64,000 nt of DNA, taken from Sthenelais limicola (Eukaryota; Annelida; Polychaeta; Phyllodocida; Sigalionidae). Position 1 is the first letter of the stretch; every line of letters begins with the position of its first letter. Below the pieces are notes generated by a model. It was not told where the DNA came from. It ran no database searches and saw only the letters and a list, made by a program, of their open reading frames with translations. The stretch is taken from positions 11,684,386-11,748,385 of the forward strand of contig OW804094.1 of the NCBI GenBank assembly GCA_942159475.1, written 5' to 3'. This document shows positions 52,040-62,859 of this stretch, one piece after another. Both the position numbers and the translations under genes were made by a program.

Positions 52040-52712
52040 TATACTGTTTCAGAACTTCCGGTCAAGCCCACTCACATGCACCAAGCTTGTACATGTATTG
52101 GTTTAACCATGTTTTTAATAGAGATACATCATCTAAAGCCTCACAGCAACATTGTAAACTTCATAAAACAACCTATACACACTGCAAGTATCTGAAAATC
52201 ATTAAAACTCTGCAAAAGACCAATTAAATCATTGTATCATTAGGCCTACAACTGGCCGCGCACATATGTGATGTGTTTTAGGAAAAGTCATAAGTCGCAA
52301 AATGTAGATTTTGAGATATCATTATATTTGAAAATATGATATCAAGCCGAATTTACTAAACATGTAGATCTGCCAATTGTACATTTTCTGAAATCTGACC
52401 CATATACTGTTTCAGAACTTCCGGTCAAGCCCACTCACATGCACCAAGCTTGTACATGTATTGGTTTAACCATGTTTTTAATAGAGATACATCATCTAAA
52501 GCCTCACAGCAACATTGTAAACTTCATAAAACAACCTATACACACTGCAAGTATCTGAAAATCATTAAAACTCTGCAAAAGACCAATTAAATCATTGTAT
52601 CATTAGGCCTACAACTGGCCGCGCACATATGTGATGTGTTTTAGGAAAAGTCATAAGTCGCAAAATGTAGATTTTGAGATATCATTATATTTGAAAATAT
52701 GATATCAAGCCG
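51987..52712. repeat. 363-bp tandem duplication, two apparently identical copies
   Basis: 51987-52349 and 52350-52712 read the same base for base as far as I can follow. Each copy holds the right end of MITE 1 copy a and the left end of MITE 2, so the duplication postdates both insertions and cut across them. Confidence 0.9.
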
Positions 52713-53038
52713 ATTCCAATGATAGTAAACAGTCTAATAATCAAATAAGTATTTCTAGATTTTAAGTTTAATATTTTCGTTTTTGGAAAAAAAAGTTTCC
52801 AATATTTCTGGGGGTCAATAAACAGTAAAGTAACTAAATGTAGTCCATATTAGGACCTTTAAAACGAAAGGATATATTATATAGATTGTCCTGAAATTTG
52901 ATACATCGGTTGATATATCTATAAGTGATAAATCCTCCAAGAATTAGAACTTTTCAATAATTTGATCTGGTGAAAAAGACACTTTGAAAAATGTCATTTT
53001 TGCGATTCATGACTCATTTTCCTGAAACACCTCACATA
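52628..53038. mobile_element. MITE family 2, full-length copy
   Basis: The left end tatgtgatgtgttttaggaa and right end, read inward, tatgtgaggtgtttcaggaa extend through 'gtcataa(g)tcgcaaaa' for about 40 bp. A truncated relative lies at 57965-58275, and a further partial copy at about 53157-53290. Confidence 0.75.
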
Positions 53039-53565
53039 TAGGTGTCCGTATAGCTGTCCATGCCATCAATATGAGTAGGAGGGAGAGTGGTAAGAGGGCG
53101 GGAGGGGGGGGGGGGCAGTTGTTATAAGCCATGTGCAAAACACTAACTGGGTGATTATCATGACTGAATGACAGGAAAATGAGTTAAAAGTCGAAAAATG
53201 TGGATCTTGAGGTGTTTTCATATTTGAAAAGAAGAGATCAAGTCGATTTCCAATGATGGTAAACATTAAGGCATTTAATAAGTAATTCTATATTTCTTGT
53301 TATGCATGGAAATGTTTGCACTATTGATTAATAGAGGGTTGGTTTATAACCATAAATATGACAACCTAAAATACACCCCAATCCTGGTTCCCGAAAAGGT
53401 ATTCCCTACCCTGTGATAAATCATGTTTTTAATGTTGGAATACTTAGAACGGGTAGCAGGAATGAAAATATAAATATTAGATGGTATAGATGATAATTAC
53501 CGACCTAGGTATTAGCTCATAAGGCTCTGGGTTAGTGCTTGCCTAGTATACTAGTATATATTATA

Positions 53566-53867
53566 TTTTAGACCCAGTTTGGTCAGATTCTGGGGTGTAT
53601 TTTTTCACAACAGACCACGGCAATCACTTCCGGCAACTTCCGGTAAGGAATGGGGGTTATAGACGTCAAAAGAACTGCTTAATAAAAGTCAGTAAGTGGT
53701 AAATAACAGTCGAATCTGACCAAGCCGGGTCTAAAAGCACTAATACCCTCAGTTTTGGATGGTCTGGGTGGTCTATTGCCGGGTGGAAATTCTCGGGGCT
53801 AACGCCCCTCAAATTATCCACCAGGCTATAGACCACCCAGACCACCCAACACCTCGGGTATTAATGC
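53566..53867. repeat. Two adjacent inverted repeats (foldbacks)
   Basis: Outer pair: 53566-53590 (ttttagacccagtttggtca) with 53711-53735. Immediately next, 53737-53867 folds on itself: gcactaataccctcag and ggatggtctgggtggtct pair with agaccacccagaccaccc and ctcgggtattaatgc. The tip is GC-rich (ggggctaacgcccc). Confidence 0.78.
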
Positions 53868-54508
53868 TATAGTACTTTGGCAATACATGCCTTGATCTTG
53901 AAATGAGTTGTGTTATATTTCATTATTTAATAAAATTGATCGGCGACAAGTTTAAGTATATTCCATAAGTATTATGTCTGATTAAGCAATAGACATAAAT
54001 AACACCTGTCACTATAGGACGTTAGTCTCGAATTGTTCGGATCTGGGGCTGTGTTGGGTGCGTGTAGACAACGAGTGTAGCGGGCGGGATGTGGTCTCTA
54101 GAGCGGAACGATCCATTTCTTTTCAAAATGCAGATTATACACTCCAGTTTAGAATAATGGAGATGATTTACTTAGTCTATGTCTGAAAAAGGTTACCTCC
54201 GTCTGGCATACAAACCATCTTTTAGCAATACAAAAAATACCAAGAGTTGTCATATTTTAACCTGAATACATCATTTAACCAATACCTTTTCCAATAGGTT
54301 AGAACAGAATATAATCCTAATACATTCTTTTGCATGAGAAAGAAAAACTATATCATTTTTTAAATTGGCTAAAATAGGATGTTACCTCTGTCTGTATGAA
54401 AATCATTGTGCTATTTCCATACTTATGCTAGAATTAAATCCAAAATAAAATCATCAGATGTCAAACATTGCAGACATTAACATCCCAAAATATCATTCCT
54501 CTAGATTA

Positions 54509-54634
54509 ATTATTTCCTGAGATATTGAACTTTGAAGATGCAGACGGAGGTAACGTTAGCTCCATCTGTACTGCAGACGGAGGTAATGTTACCTCCGTCT
54601 GGCACTTTCAATGATCAATATCTGAGGAAATAAT
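54509..54634. repeat. Foldback with internal palindrome
   Basis: attatttcctgagatattga at the left pairs with the right end. The middle holds cagacggaggtaatg/ttacctccgtctg, a perfect palindrome near 54575-54602. The motif ttacctccgtctg also occurs singly at about 54194 and, as ttacctctgtctg, at 54384. Confidence 0.75.
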
Positions 54635-55002
54635 GAAGATAGAAGAATATTGACATAAATGGGAAGGACATGGCCCTAGCTTTATGGAAAATATACAATG
54701 AATAACCAATCTTTATTTCCTTTCATGCTGTGAACAAGGAAAAATGTCAATCTGCAGGGAGATGAAAAAAAAATAAAAAAAATCCATATATATATTCTTG
54801 GGGAAAATAACTGAAAGTTAATTTTACAAGAAATCTGACCCATTTACATCTTCACGTTTTTGCAGCGGGATGTACATTTTTATTTGGGACTTGTTAACAT
54901 GTTAACCAGAGCAAATCCAACACTGATAGAATCATATAAGGCCCCACCCAATATTGAACCTACTTTGCAAGGCTACCTAGCCTCAACGACTGTATATATA
55001 TG

Positions 55003-55239
55003 TGGGTCAGATTTTCAGAAAATGTACAATTGGCAGCTGTACACATTTAGTAAATTCTGCAAAATCAGGCTGCAATTTGGTAAATACTAGGTAAATTTGA
55101 GTATATTCGGCATTGCATTGATTCTAGCAATCTGTTTGGTTAGGTTGAACTGTATTTTTAACTTTATTTTCGTCTGAAATTGGGGTTATTTGAGAAGATT
55201 CGCGAAGTTGAATTGTACATTTTCTGAAAATCTGACCCA
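55003..55239 (+). mobile_element. MITE family 1, copy b (237 bp)
   Basis: About 28-bp near-perfect inverted ends starting TGGGTCAGATTTTCAGAAAA. The flanks here are TG on both sides instead of TA. Confidence 0.82.
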
Positions 55240-55329
55240 TGTATTCCAATATTAGTTTGTACTGTATTCATTTTACTTTGTTTACTTTATATTGTTTTGT
55301 TTGTTTCATGATAAACATCAATTACTGGA

Positions 55330-55455
55330 CCATAAAGTGCCTTTCTGTCTCTTTTTCTCTTTCTCACTCTAGCTTCTTCTCTATCTCTATATCCTTGGTA
55401 TGATCATAAACTGCCTCCCTCTCAGCTCTCCCGCCCTTGATATAACCATACCATG
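55330..55455. repeat. Dispersed pyrimidine-rich repeat, copy 2
   Basis: See copy at 45963-46094; shares ctctcagctctcccgccc and the initial aaagtgcctttctgtctctt. Confidence 0.6.
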
Positions 55456-55479
55456 TGTTGATTATGGGATTAATGACAC

Positions 55480-55563
55480 GAGATTTGGTGGCTTCGGCTG
55501 TATGTGGTGAAATAACGGCCTTGGCCCTTATTTCACCACATACAGCCGAAGCCACCAAATCTC
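55480..55563. repeat. Perfect 36-bp stem, 12-base loop foldback
   Basis: 55480-55515 is the exact reverse complement of 55528-55563. The loop is cggccttggccc. Weaker pairing (attaatg / cattaat) continues outside. Confidence 0.93.
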
Positions 55564-56010
55564 GGGCATTAATGTCTATAGTCACACATCTTTGGATTCA
55601 ATACTACTGTTTAAACACATATTAACAAATATGAGACCCTTAAAAAAACGTTTTAGATGTACATACAGCATGAAGAACTGCAATAATTTAGCACCTCCAC
55701 TCGAATACATGGGTTACTATTTTACATCTGACATGGAAAGGACCGAGTCAAAAAGAGCCTTTATAACGTCCAAATCAGCATGTTTTACACATTTCAAACC
55801 AACACATTTTAATATTTAGCTTATTTTACCTCTGTCAAACCAATATCACACATGCACACGTAATTATAACTTCACAATGTCGGTTACGTCAGCCGCAATC
55901 TCCGTTCCGGATAGAAATAAACCTTCCGCTTTTTGCATTAAATCAACAGAGCCCGGATGTCGCACCCGCATTATGGCGACCTTGACCTTGGCCGATTTGG
56001 CCGTGTTAGC

Positions 56011-56618
56011 GTGTCTAGGGACTTAAAAAGAAAGAAATAAATAAAAAATCTGAATTGCTAGAAATGTTTGTAATATTGTTTTCTCCCCGATAGCGAGCAA
56101 GGCAAATACAGTGTGGAGACTTTCGGCATAGTCACTCTGTGCACGTTACACTTGGCGTTGTATTGTGAACGGTAGTCTATATATAGCGCACGGAGGATTT
56201 CATTCGAAAGAGTAGAAAATGCTTCCGGGTTTTAGTTCCTTTATATTACGCCAGTCGCCGCCACCGAAAGTGAAGCAAACCACTACGAATGCCGTGTCCC
56301 GGCCGTATTAGTGTATCTAGGGACTTAAAAAAGAAATAAATAAAAAATCTGAATTGTTAGAAATGTTTGTAATATTGTTTTTTCCCCGATAGCGAAGTTT
56401 CCTCTATGGAAATCAAGGATTAGCGATTTTAGAAGCCATTCGTGTTTACTTTCAAGCAAGCAAGGCAAAAACAGTGTGGAGACTTTCGGCATAGCCACTC
56501 TGTGCATGATGTACTTGGCGTTGCATTGTGTATGGTAGTCTATATAGCGCACGGAGGACTTCATTCGAAAGAGTAGAAAGTGCTTCCGGGTTTTAGTTCC
56601 TTTATATTACGCCAGTCG
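56011..56618. repeat. Direct duplication of a dispersed element, two copies
   Basis: 56011-56258 and 56311-56618 share gtctagggacttaaaa, tgaattgctagaaatgtttg, gtggagactttcggcatag, tagcgcacggagga and gcttccgggttttag. Reverse-complement relatives lie at 59600-59840 and 60060-60200. Confidence 0.8.
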
Positions 56619-56626
56619 TCACGTGT

Positions 56627-56712
56627 ATAACAGGCCCGTTAATAACAGGCCCGTTAATAACAGGCCCGTTAATAACAGGCCCGTTAATAACAGGCCCGTT
56701 AATAACAGGCCC
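56627..56712. repeat. 15-bp minisatellite, 5.7 copies
   Basis: Unit ataacaggcccgtta, five exact copies and an 11-base partial copy. It sits at the end of the second copy of the 56311-56618 element. Confidence 0.95.
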
Positions 56713-56966
56713 AGCATGGGCTGAAACTGGCCGGTTACAACTCTCCAGCAAACCCCCAGAATCCAAAGATCGGCGACTAAAAGGGCGTAAAGCAACCAAT
56801 CTCTCTCACTCACTCATTAATTACTGTATTTGGCAGTACCATTCCCATTCTCTGTGTAGGCCATAGGTATGAAGAATAGAACATATTCATCATTATTTAT
56901 GAGAACTGAAATGGTGTTTATCCTTTAAAGCAAAGAAACCCGTTCAACTGTCTATATTTGCTCATA

Positions 56967-57205
56967 TGGGTCAGATCTTCAGAAAATGCACAATTATCAG
57001 CTCTACACATTTAATCAATTTTGCTAAATTAGACTGAAATTTGGTCAATGCTAGGTAAATTCGAGTATATTTGGCTTTACATTGATTCTAGCAATCTGCT
57101 TGGTTAAGTTGAACTGTTTTCTTAACTTTATTTTTGTCTTAAATTTGGATTATTTGAGAGGATTGGTGAATGTGAATTGTACATTTTCTGGCAATTACAC
57201 CCGCA
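56967..57205 (+). mobile_element. MITE family 1, copy d (239 bp, right end decayed)
   Basis: The left end TGGGTCAGATCTTCAG is preceded by TA. The interior matches copies b and c. The right end has drifted (acattttctggcaattacac) but is still followed by TA. Confidence 0.72.
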
Positions 57206-57469
57206 TATGAGTAGTGAAATGCCACAAAAATGATGTGGTGTATGCAACTATTCATGTTTAAAACCAACTAAAAGGCCTGGCCATGCTAATAGCCTTGTAG
57301 AGGGAGCCTACAACTTAACTCAATAATCATTTAGCAGGGCCCAGAAACACTAAACAAGTTAATCCTCAGAAAGTATTTTATATAAATATCAGCATGAAAT
57401 ACTGGTTCAACTAGTTTTAGCTGGGAAAGGTTGGCTGTCGGTAGAGCTTTGGATGAACTACGTCATATA

Positions 57470-57706
57470 TGGGTCAGATTTTCAGAAAATGTACAATTGG
57501 CAGCTGTACACATTTGGTAAATTCTGCTAAATAAGGCTGAAATTTGGTCAATACTAGGTAAATTCGAGTATATTTGGCATTGCATTTATTCTAGCAATCT
57601 GTTTGGTTAGGTTGAACTGTATTTTAAACTTTATTTTCGTCTGACATTTGGGTTATTTGAGAAGATTGGCGAAGTTGAATTGTACATTTTCTGAAAATCT
57701 GACCCA
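57470..57706 (+). mobile_element. MITE family 1, copy c (237 bp)
   Basis: Best copy: inverted ends of about 28 bp and TA directly outside each end (57468-57469, 57707-57708). TA target sites point to Tc1/mariner-type mobilisation. Confidence 0.85.
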
Positions 57707-57744
57707 TAAAGGGAAATTACGTTGAACTATGAAATTGGTTGAAT

Positions 57745-57962
57745 TATGTGTGTATGGAAAATTGCAAGAATATTTTCAACAATATCATAGCTTGTGTAAA
57801 TGATCTTAGAAACCAAATGCATGATGGGAAAGATGAAGTTGTGTGTTAAAGAAACATCTAAAACACATGGATATTAATTATTGGACCACTGATAAATATT
57901 CCAAACTAAAAATAACATGTTTTTATAGATTTTATACTGTACCATTACTCCCATAATTCCAT
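57745..57962 (+). repeat. Dispersed repeat, second copy
   Basis: Same family as 63398-63770 in opposite orientation. It lies between MITE 1 copy c and MITE 2 copy 57965-58275 with no gap. Confidence 0.65.
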
Positions 57963-57964
57963 AC

Positions 57965-58275
57965 GATTCCAATTCTCATAATCTAATAAGTATTTCTAGA
58001 TTTTAAGTTTGATATTTTCGTTCATGAATAAAAATGTTTCCAATATTTCTGGGGGTCAATAAACAGTAAAGTAACTAAATGTAGTCCATATGAGGAGCTT
58101 TAAAACAAAAGGATATATTATATAGATTGTCCTGAAATTTGATACATCGATTGATATAGCTATAAGTGATAAATCCCCCATGAATCAGAACTTTCCGATA
58201 ATTTAATCTTGTGAAAATAACACTTTGAAAAATATCAATTTTGCGACTTATGACTCATTTTCTTGAAACATCTTA
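57965..58275. mobile_element. MITE family 2, left-truncated copy
   Basis: Matches 52712-53030 (gattccaat..., gggggtcaataaacagtaaa, ... tgactcattttcttgaaaca) but lacks the left end. Confidence 0.75.
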
Positions 58276-58859
58276 ACATTTATAAATGTTTAGTTGAAAG
58301 TCGTGTATGTGTTGATACTGTTATATAGAGTTAAATAACATTGTATTCTCAAATTTAAATAGTCTTGCATTTATTATTTATAACTGGGAAAGTTTCGTTT
58401 CATTACATTAGTGATACATTTTACGGTCTTTTGCGGTGTAAAATTGTTAATGTTAATGGGGTTTTTCTTTTGTTTTTTAAAACAGATTTTATTTTGAGAC
58501 ATATTTTACACCGCAAAAGAACGAGGCCCTCTTCTATGACAGCAGTAGAGTCTCTGGTTTGGCTTTGATTTGATTTGAATACGTTTTTATTTATTCTTTT
58601 TATACAGGTACATCTCCTTAATTCTCCAGGTTTTCATCAGTATCCTGTGTCACTACCTATTTTGTACATTTTGTTTGTTAATAATTCATCATAATAAATT
58701 ATCTAGTCCCTTTCGTTTGGTTCTTGCGTACATTTATAGATCATGCAGATATTCATAATTTATTTTTCATTATGTTTTGTCTTAAATTATATTATTCTAA
58801 TGGCTTTTAAACCACTTTAAATATACATATACATATCAGTTTGTTAACAATGATAAAGA

Positions 58860-59004
58860 TAAGGTAAATTCGAATATATTCGGCATTGCATTGATTCTAG
58901 CAATCTGTTTGGTTAGGTTGAACGGTATTTATTTCCATCTAAAATTTGGGTTATTTGAGAGAATTGGTGAAGATGAATTGAGCATTTTCCAAAAATCTGA
59001 CCCG
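58860..59004 (+). mobile_element. MITE family 1, copy e (5'-truncated)
   Basis: Starts within the family at 'aggtaaattcgaatatattc' and ends at 'aaaatctgacccg' followed by TA. Confidence 0.7.
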
Positions 59005-59309
59005 TATGATAGTCAGTACTACATATCTCTTGTCACGAATCACAAATGTTACATTCACAAACATGGGTCTGTTAAATTATACATTTGAGTCTAGAATTAT
59101 ATCATTTAGAGTTGGAAATTAGATCAAAGGGAAGAACGTAAATGAGATATATCTTGAGCTGTGTTAGTACACAAAAATATTAAACTAAAATCGCTCAAGA
59201 AATTATACAACACTTTATATATATTTAGAATCGATCTGATGAGATTCTGGGAGGTTTTTTTTCTTTATAGATTCCCTCTAAACCACTTCCGTCCCCATAA
59301 ATCCGTCCC

Positions 59310-59574
59310 TATAGATCAGTATCAAGCCTATAGTTCAGTCTCAAGACTCCCTATAGATCATTATCAGTCCCTATAGATCAGTATCAAGACTTCCGTCTCC
59401 ATAGATCAAGACTTCCGTCTCCATAGATCAAGACTTCCGTCTCCATAGATCAAGACTCAAGACTTCCGTCTCCATAGATCAAGACTTCCGTCTCCATAGA
59501 TCAAGACTTCCGTCTCCATAGATCAAGTCTCAAGAGTTCCATAGATCAAGTCTCAAGAGTTCCATAGATCAAGT
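59310..59574. repeat. 22-bp minisatellite and related variants
   Basis: The core unit catagatcaagacttccgtctc repeats several times exactly in 59398-59524, flanked by looser versions (ctatagatca, agagttccatagatcaagtct). Confidence 0.93.
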
Positions 59575-59882
59575 TGCGCGCACCCGGACCGGGGACTTTT
59601 GCGAATGAAATCCTCTGTGCGCTATATAGACTACCGTACACAATGCAACGCCAAGTGAACATGCACATGAGTGGGTATGCCGAAAGATCTCCACATCTCT
59701 TCCGGTCGCACGTATAGCTTCTGAACTGGCCATTCATTTATTACTCGATTCCCGTCGACTAAATCTTCGCTATCAGGCTCAAACACTATTTAAAACATTT
59801 CTACCGATTCAAATCGTTTTTTTATTTCTATTTTAAGTCCCTAGACACACGAAAAACACGGCATTCGAGAACCGGAAGTGTC

Positions 59883-60396
59883 CGATGCTTTGGATAGCAA
59901 GCAGCGGAACCTTGCGAAAACAGGCCGGCTGGCTGAACATAAACATTAGCAAATACGCACCTCTGATTGGCTGTTGTAGCTGAAGCTTCATTCGGCCAGC
60001 CGTCGCGGTATCATATAGATTCCGATTAAAGCGGTGCAAACTTGCGGCGTGTAAACACATGGTTTCTGAACTCGCCATTCATTTATTACTTGATTCCCGT
60101 GGACTAAATCTTCGCTATCGGGCTCAAACACTATTTAAATCATTTCTACCGATTCAAATCTTGTATTTATTTCTTTTTTAAGTCCCTAGACACACGCAAC
60201 ACGGCTTTCGAGAACCGGAAGTGTCCGATGCTTGCCGCGTTAGTCGGAAACTGTATGATACCACGACGGCTGGCCAAGTGAAGTGGGCGGGGCTTAGCGG
60301 AGAAACAGCCAATCAGAGGTGCGTATTCGCTAATGGTTACGTTCAGCCAGCCGGCGTGTTTTCACAAGGTTCCGCTGCTTGCTATCCAAAGCATCG
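59883..60396. repeat. Large imperfect inverted repeat
   Basis: cgatgctttggatagcaagc at 59883 is the reverse complement of the end at 60396. Pairing continues through cagcggaacctt, ggctggctgaac, atacgcacctctgattggct and the cggccagccgtcg region. The middle holds a further copy of the 'attcatttattac..gattcccgt' sequence that is also just left of the arm. Confidence 0.8.
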
Positions 60397-60585
60397 TTTT
60401 CAGTAAAATAGGGAAATCACTTCCGGTCTCATAGAAAGGCTGACGACTCGCATGGCTTTACATGATATTACGGATGTTTTTGGATGTTTTTGGACGGAAT
60501 AAAGAAGGTTTGTCTATCTTTTTTGCTCTAACATTAAGGGAATATCATCAAATCAAGGTAATCTCATCAATTCTCTTCTAAAAGC

Positions 60586-60706
60586 AATAATTTCCTCGGA
60601 TTTTTCTGCTCCCGGTGTCTATAGCGTCAGTGAAGTTCTCGGGCTTCGCCCTCGAACTTCCCTGACGCTATAGACACCGCGAGCAGAAAAAACCGAGGAA
60701 ATTATT
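60586..60706. repeat. Foldback, about 52-bp arms
   Basis: aataatttcctcgg ... ggtgtctatagcgtcag pairs with ctgacgctatagacacc ... ccgaggaaattatt. The tip is ctcgggcttcgccctcg. Confidence 0.88.
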
Positions 60707-62112
60707 CCTTAAATAAATGCTTTTATTTCCTCGATAGACAATTACATTAGACAGGAAAATGGATAGTATTCTTTCTGTGCCCTCACAGAAACCCGGAGTT
60801 ATTCTTACTTTTATTGTTATATCTACTGACTACTAGATCCCCCTAACACTAACATGGAACTACATGATACAAGTTTTTACATGAGTATAGCAATATAATT
60901 ATGTATCAGCACCTTATACTCTTTTTTGTTTACCGGCTACAGTGTAGCCTCTACTCTTACATAGTTTCATCTCGGCGGTGTTATGGGTACAATCATTCCC
61001 AATAATCATTTTGCACTTTTGTTGTTAAATACAAAATTTCTACCCTTTCTTTACTCGCGTTACAGTTTACAAGTCTTACATACCTGAGTTAGTTGTCTAT
61101 GTCTGTGATAAATATAGATATACATACATATAGTTACACACAGTGTGACACAGAGATATATACAATAGTTTCTCTATAAATCATGATATATTTTGGTAAG
61201 ATTACTTTCGCTATCATCACCAGGCCATACAGTAATAATTACCTTCTGTTTGCAATTATATCTGTTGGCCCAGAGCCAAACAAAAATATATGTTCATGAA
61301 AGACTTGTAATTTCTCTTAATTACATTTTTCCTTTGGGGAATTATGTCAGTTGCGATCCAACGTTTTAATAAGCTCATCTAGGGATGAAAAATACATACT
61401 AATATTAATTATACTCATATGTCAATCTTATTCTTCAACAGGTTCACTCTAAATTAAAAAGTTACAAGAGAAATTTCAAACAACATTTATTTATAGCAGA
61501 GCTGAAAGGGTAAACAAAAATCCCAGTTGGGGAATTTCTAATTCCAACGCCCTTTCATTGCAATACTGTCCTTACAAATGTAGACATTAGTCAAACACAT
61601 GAAGCATTTATCTTAAGTTTTTGCCACAGTTTTAGAAACCTTTTCCAAGGATAATTTATGACTCATTTAGACTGAATTAATGTGTCAATGTTGCGTTCAA
61701 ACTCTCTCTGCTAATCATCAAGAATATCGCAGTGTGGATCATCTTCAAATTAGATAAATTTGCTAACGTTGTAAGAAAAACGGAACCTAAAGCATAAATG
61801 ATATAGCCCTATTATATATTAGATGAAATTCACACCTCTTGGACCTTGCTTATTTTCATCAATCAAATCTTCTCAATCAAGAGGACATAGATACAAACAT
61901 GATAATTTTAGAGGCCATGAGGGCAGGAAAATGGACAAGGTGGTCACCCCAAGAACTGAAAAAGTAAAAAGATATTTACTGTATTGTGTTTCGGGGATGG
62001 GGAATAATAAAACCAGAAATGATTTCCACACTGTTTGAGGATGGTATTCCTACAAGAAGAGTGGGATGGTTTGCTATAGAGAAAGTGGAAACTCTGGATC
62101 TCCCTTTTATCT
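60707..62112. other. No gene or repeat recognised
   Basis: AT-rich, only short frames; no domain, RNA gene or inverted repeat that I can support. Confidence 0.5.
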
Positions 62113-62225
62113 AAAGGGCCTACTCCACTAAGCCGATTCTCATGTGATTTTGCGCCGGACAGGACTCTTTTGCACTACATTCTGGCAGAATTGCATGAGA
62201 ATGGGCTTAGTGGACTAGGCCCTTT
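62113..62225. mobile_element. Small MITE/foldback, 113 bp
   Basis: About 32-bp inverted ends: aaagggcctactccactaag and its near-exact complement cttagtggactaggcccttt, through gattctcatg. Loop about 50 bp. Confidence 0.8.
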
Positions 62226-62355
62226 ATTCATACCTATTGTTAGGATATTGCCCTATTTCATATGCCTGAAGTCGATGCCATGGCGCTGCCCATGCTAAAA
62301 ACTATGTAAAACATATCTAGTATCTGTGGAAATAATTAGGAAAATACCATTGTAT

Positions 62356-62530
62356 AGTGGAACCTCGCATAAAGACCACCTCTCTATAGAGGCCATCCCT
62401 CTATTAAGACCAGTTTTCTTAGTCCCAAAATGTTTTCCTCTAATTAGAGCTGACCCTCTAATAAGACCACCTCGCTATGAGACCACAAATTGCTCAGTCC
62501 CAAGGGTGGTCTCAATAGAGAGGTTCCTCT
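62356..62530. mobile_element. MITE with pogo/Tigger-like ends
   Basis: agtggaacctcgcataaaga at the left and agaggaacctctctattgag read inward from the right. Internal copies of the half-site (tctctatagagg, ctctattaagacca, ctctaataagaccacc) resemble transposase-binding repeats. Preceded by TAT. Confidence 0.6.
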
Positions 62531-62859
62531 CTACCTTTATCTGTATTTGTTTGACAAAAATGTGCGCTCTGTTAAATTATATTTACTATTGGCATGTCTG
62601 GAAGATCTGTCTATACAGAAGATGTACGCCTTATTTCCATGGAATCGTGATTTTTAAATAATGGAAATAATTATATATAAGATGGTTGCAGTGCTTGGAT
62701 AATTTTATCCAGAACTAAGTAATTGACTGGTAATTATCCGTAATAATGATTGCAATCTTGCCTCACCCACCAAACCTTGTGGAATTAATGCTTAAATATT
62801 CTTGTAGCAAAAATTCCTACTTGTCCAAGAGTAAAAAGTGTTTACTTGTTCATAGGTGC

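Noticed and set aside
56627..56712. CRISPR-like regular repeat
   Set aside because: Units are contiguous without spacers, in an animal genome; it is a minisatellite.
56602..56813. Repetitive peptide frames (VINGP / LLLTG)
   Set aside because: Direct reading of the 15-bp minisatellite; no flanking coding signal.
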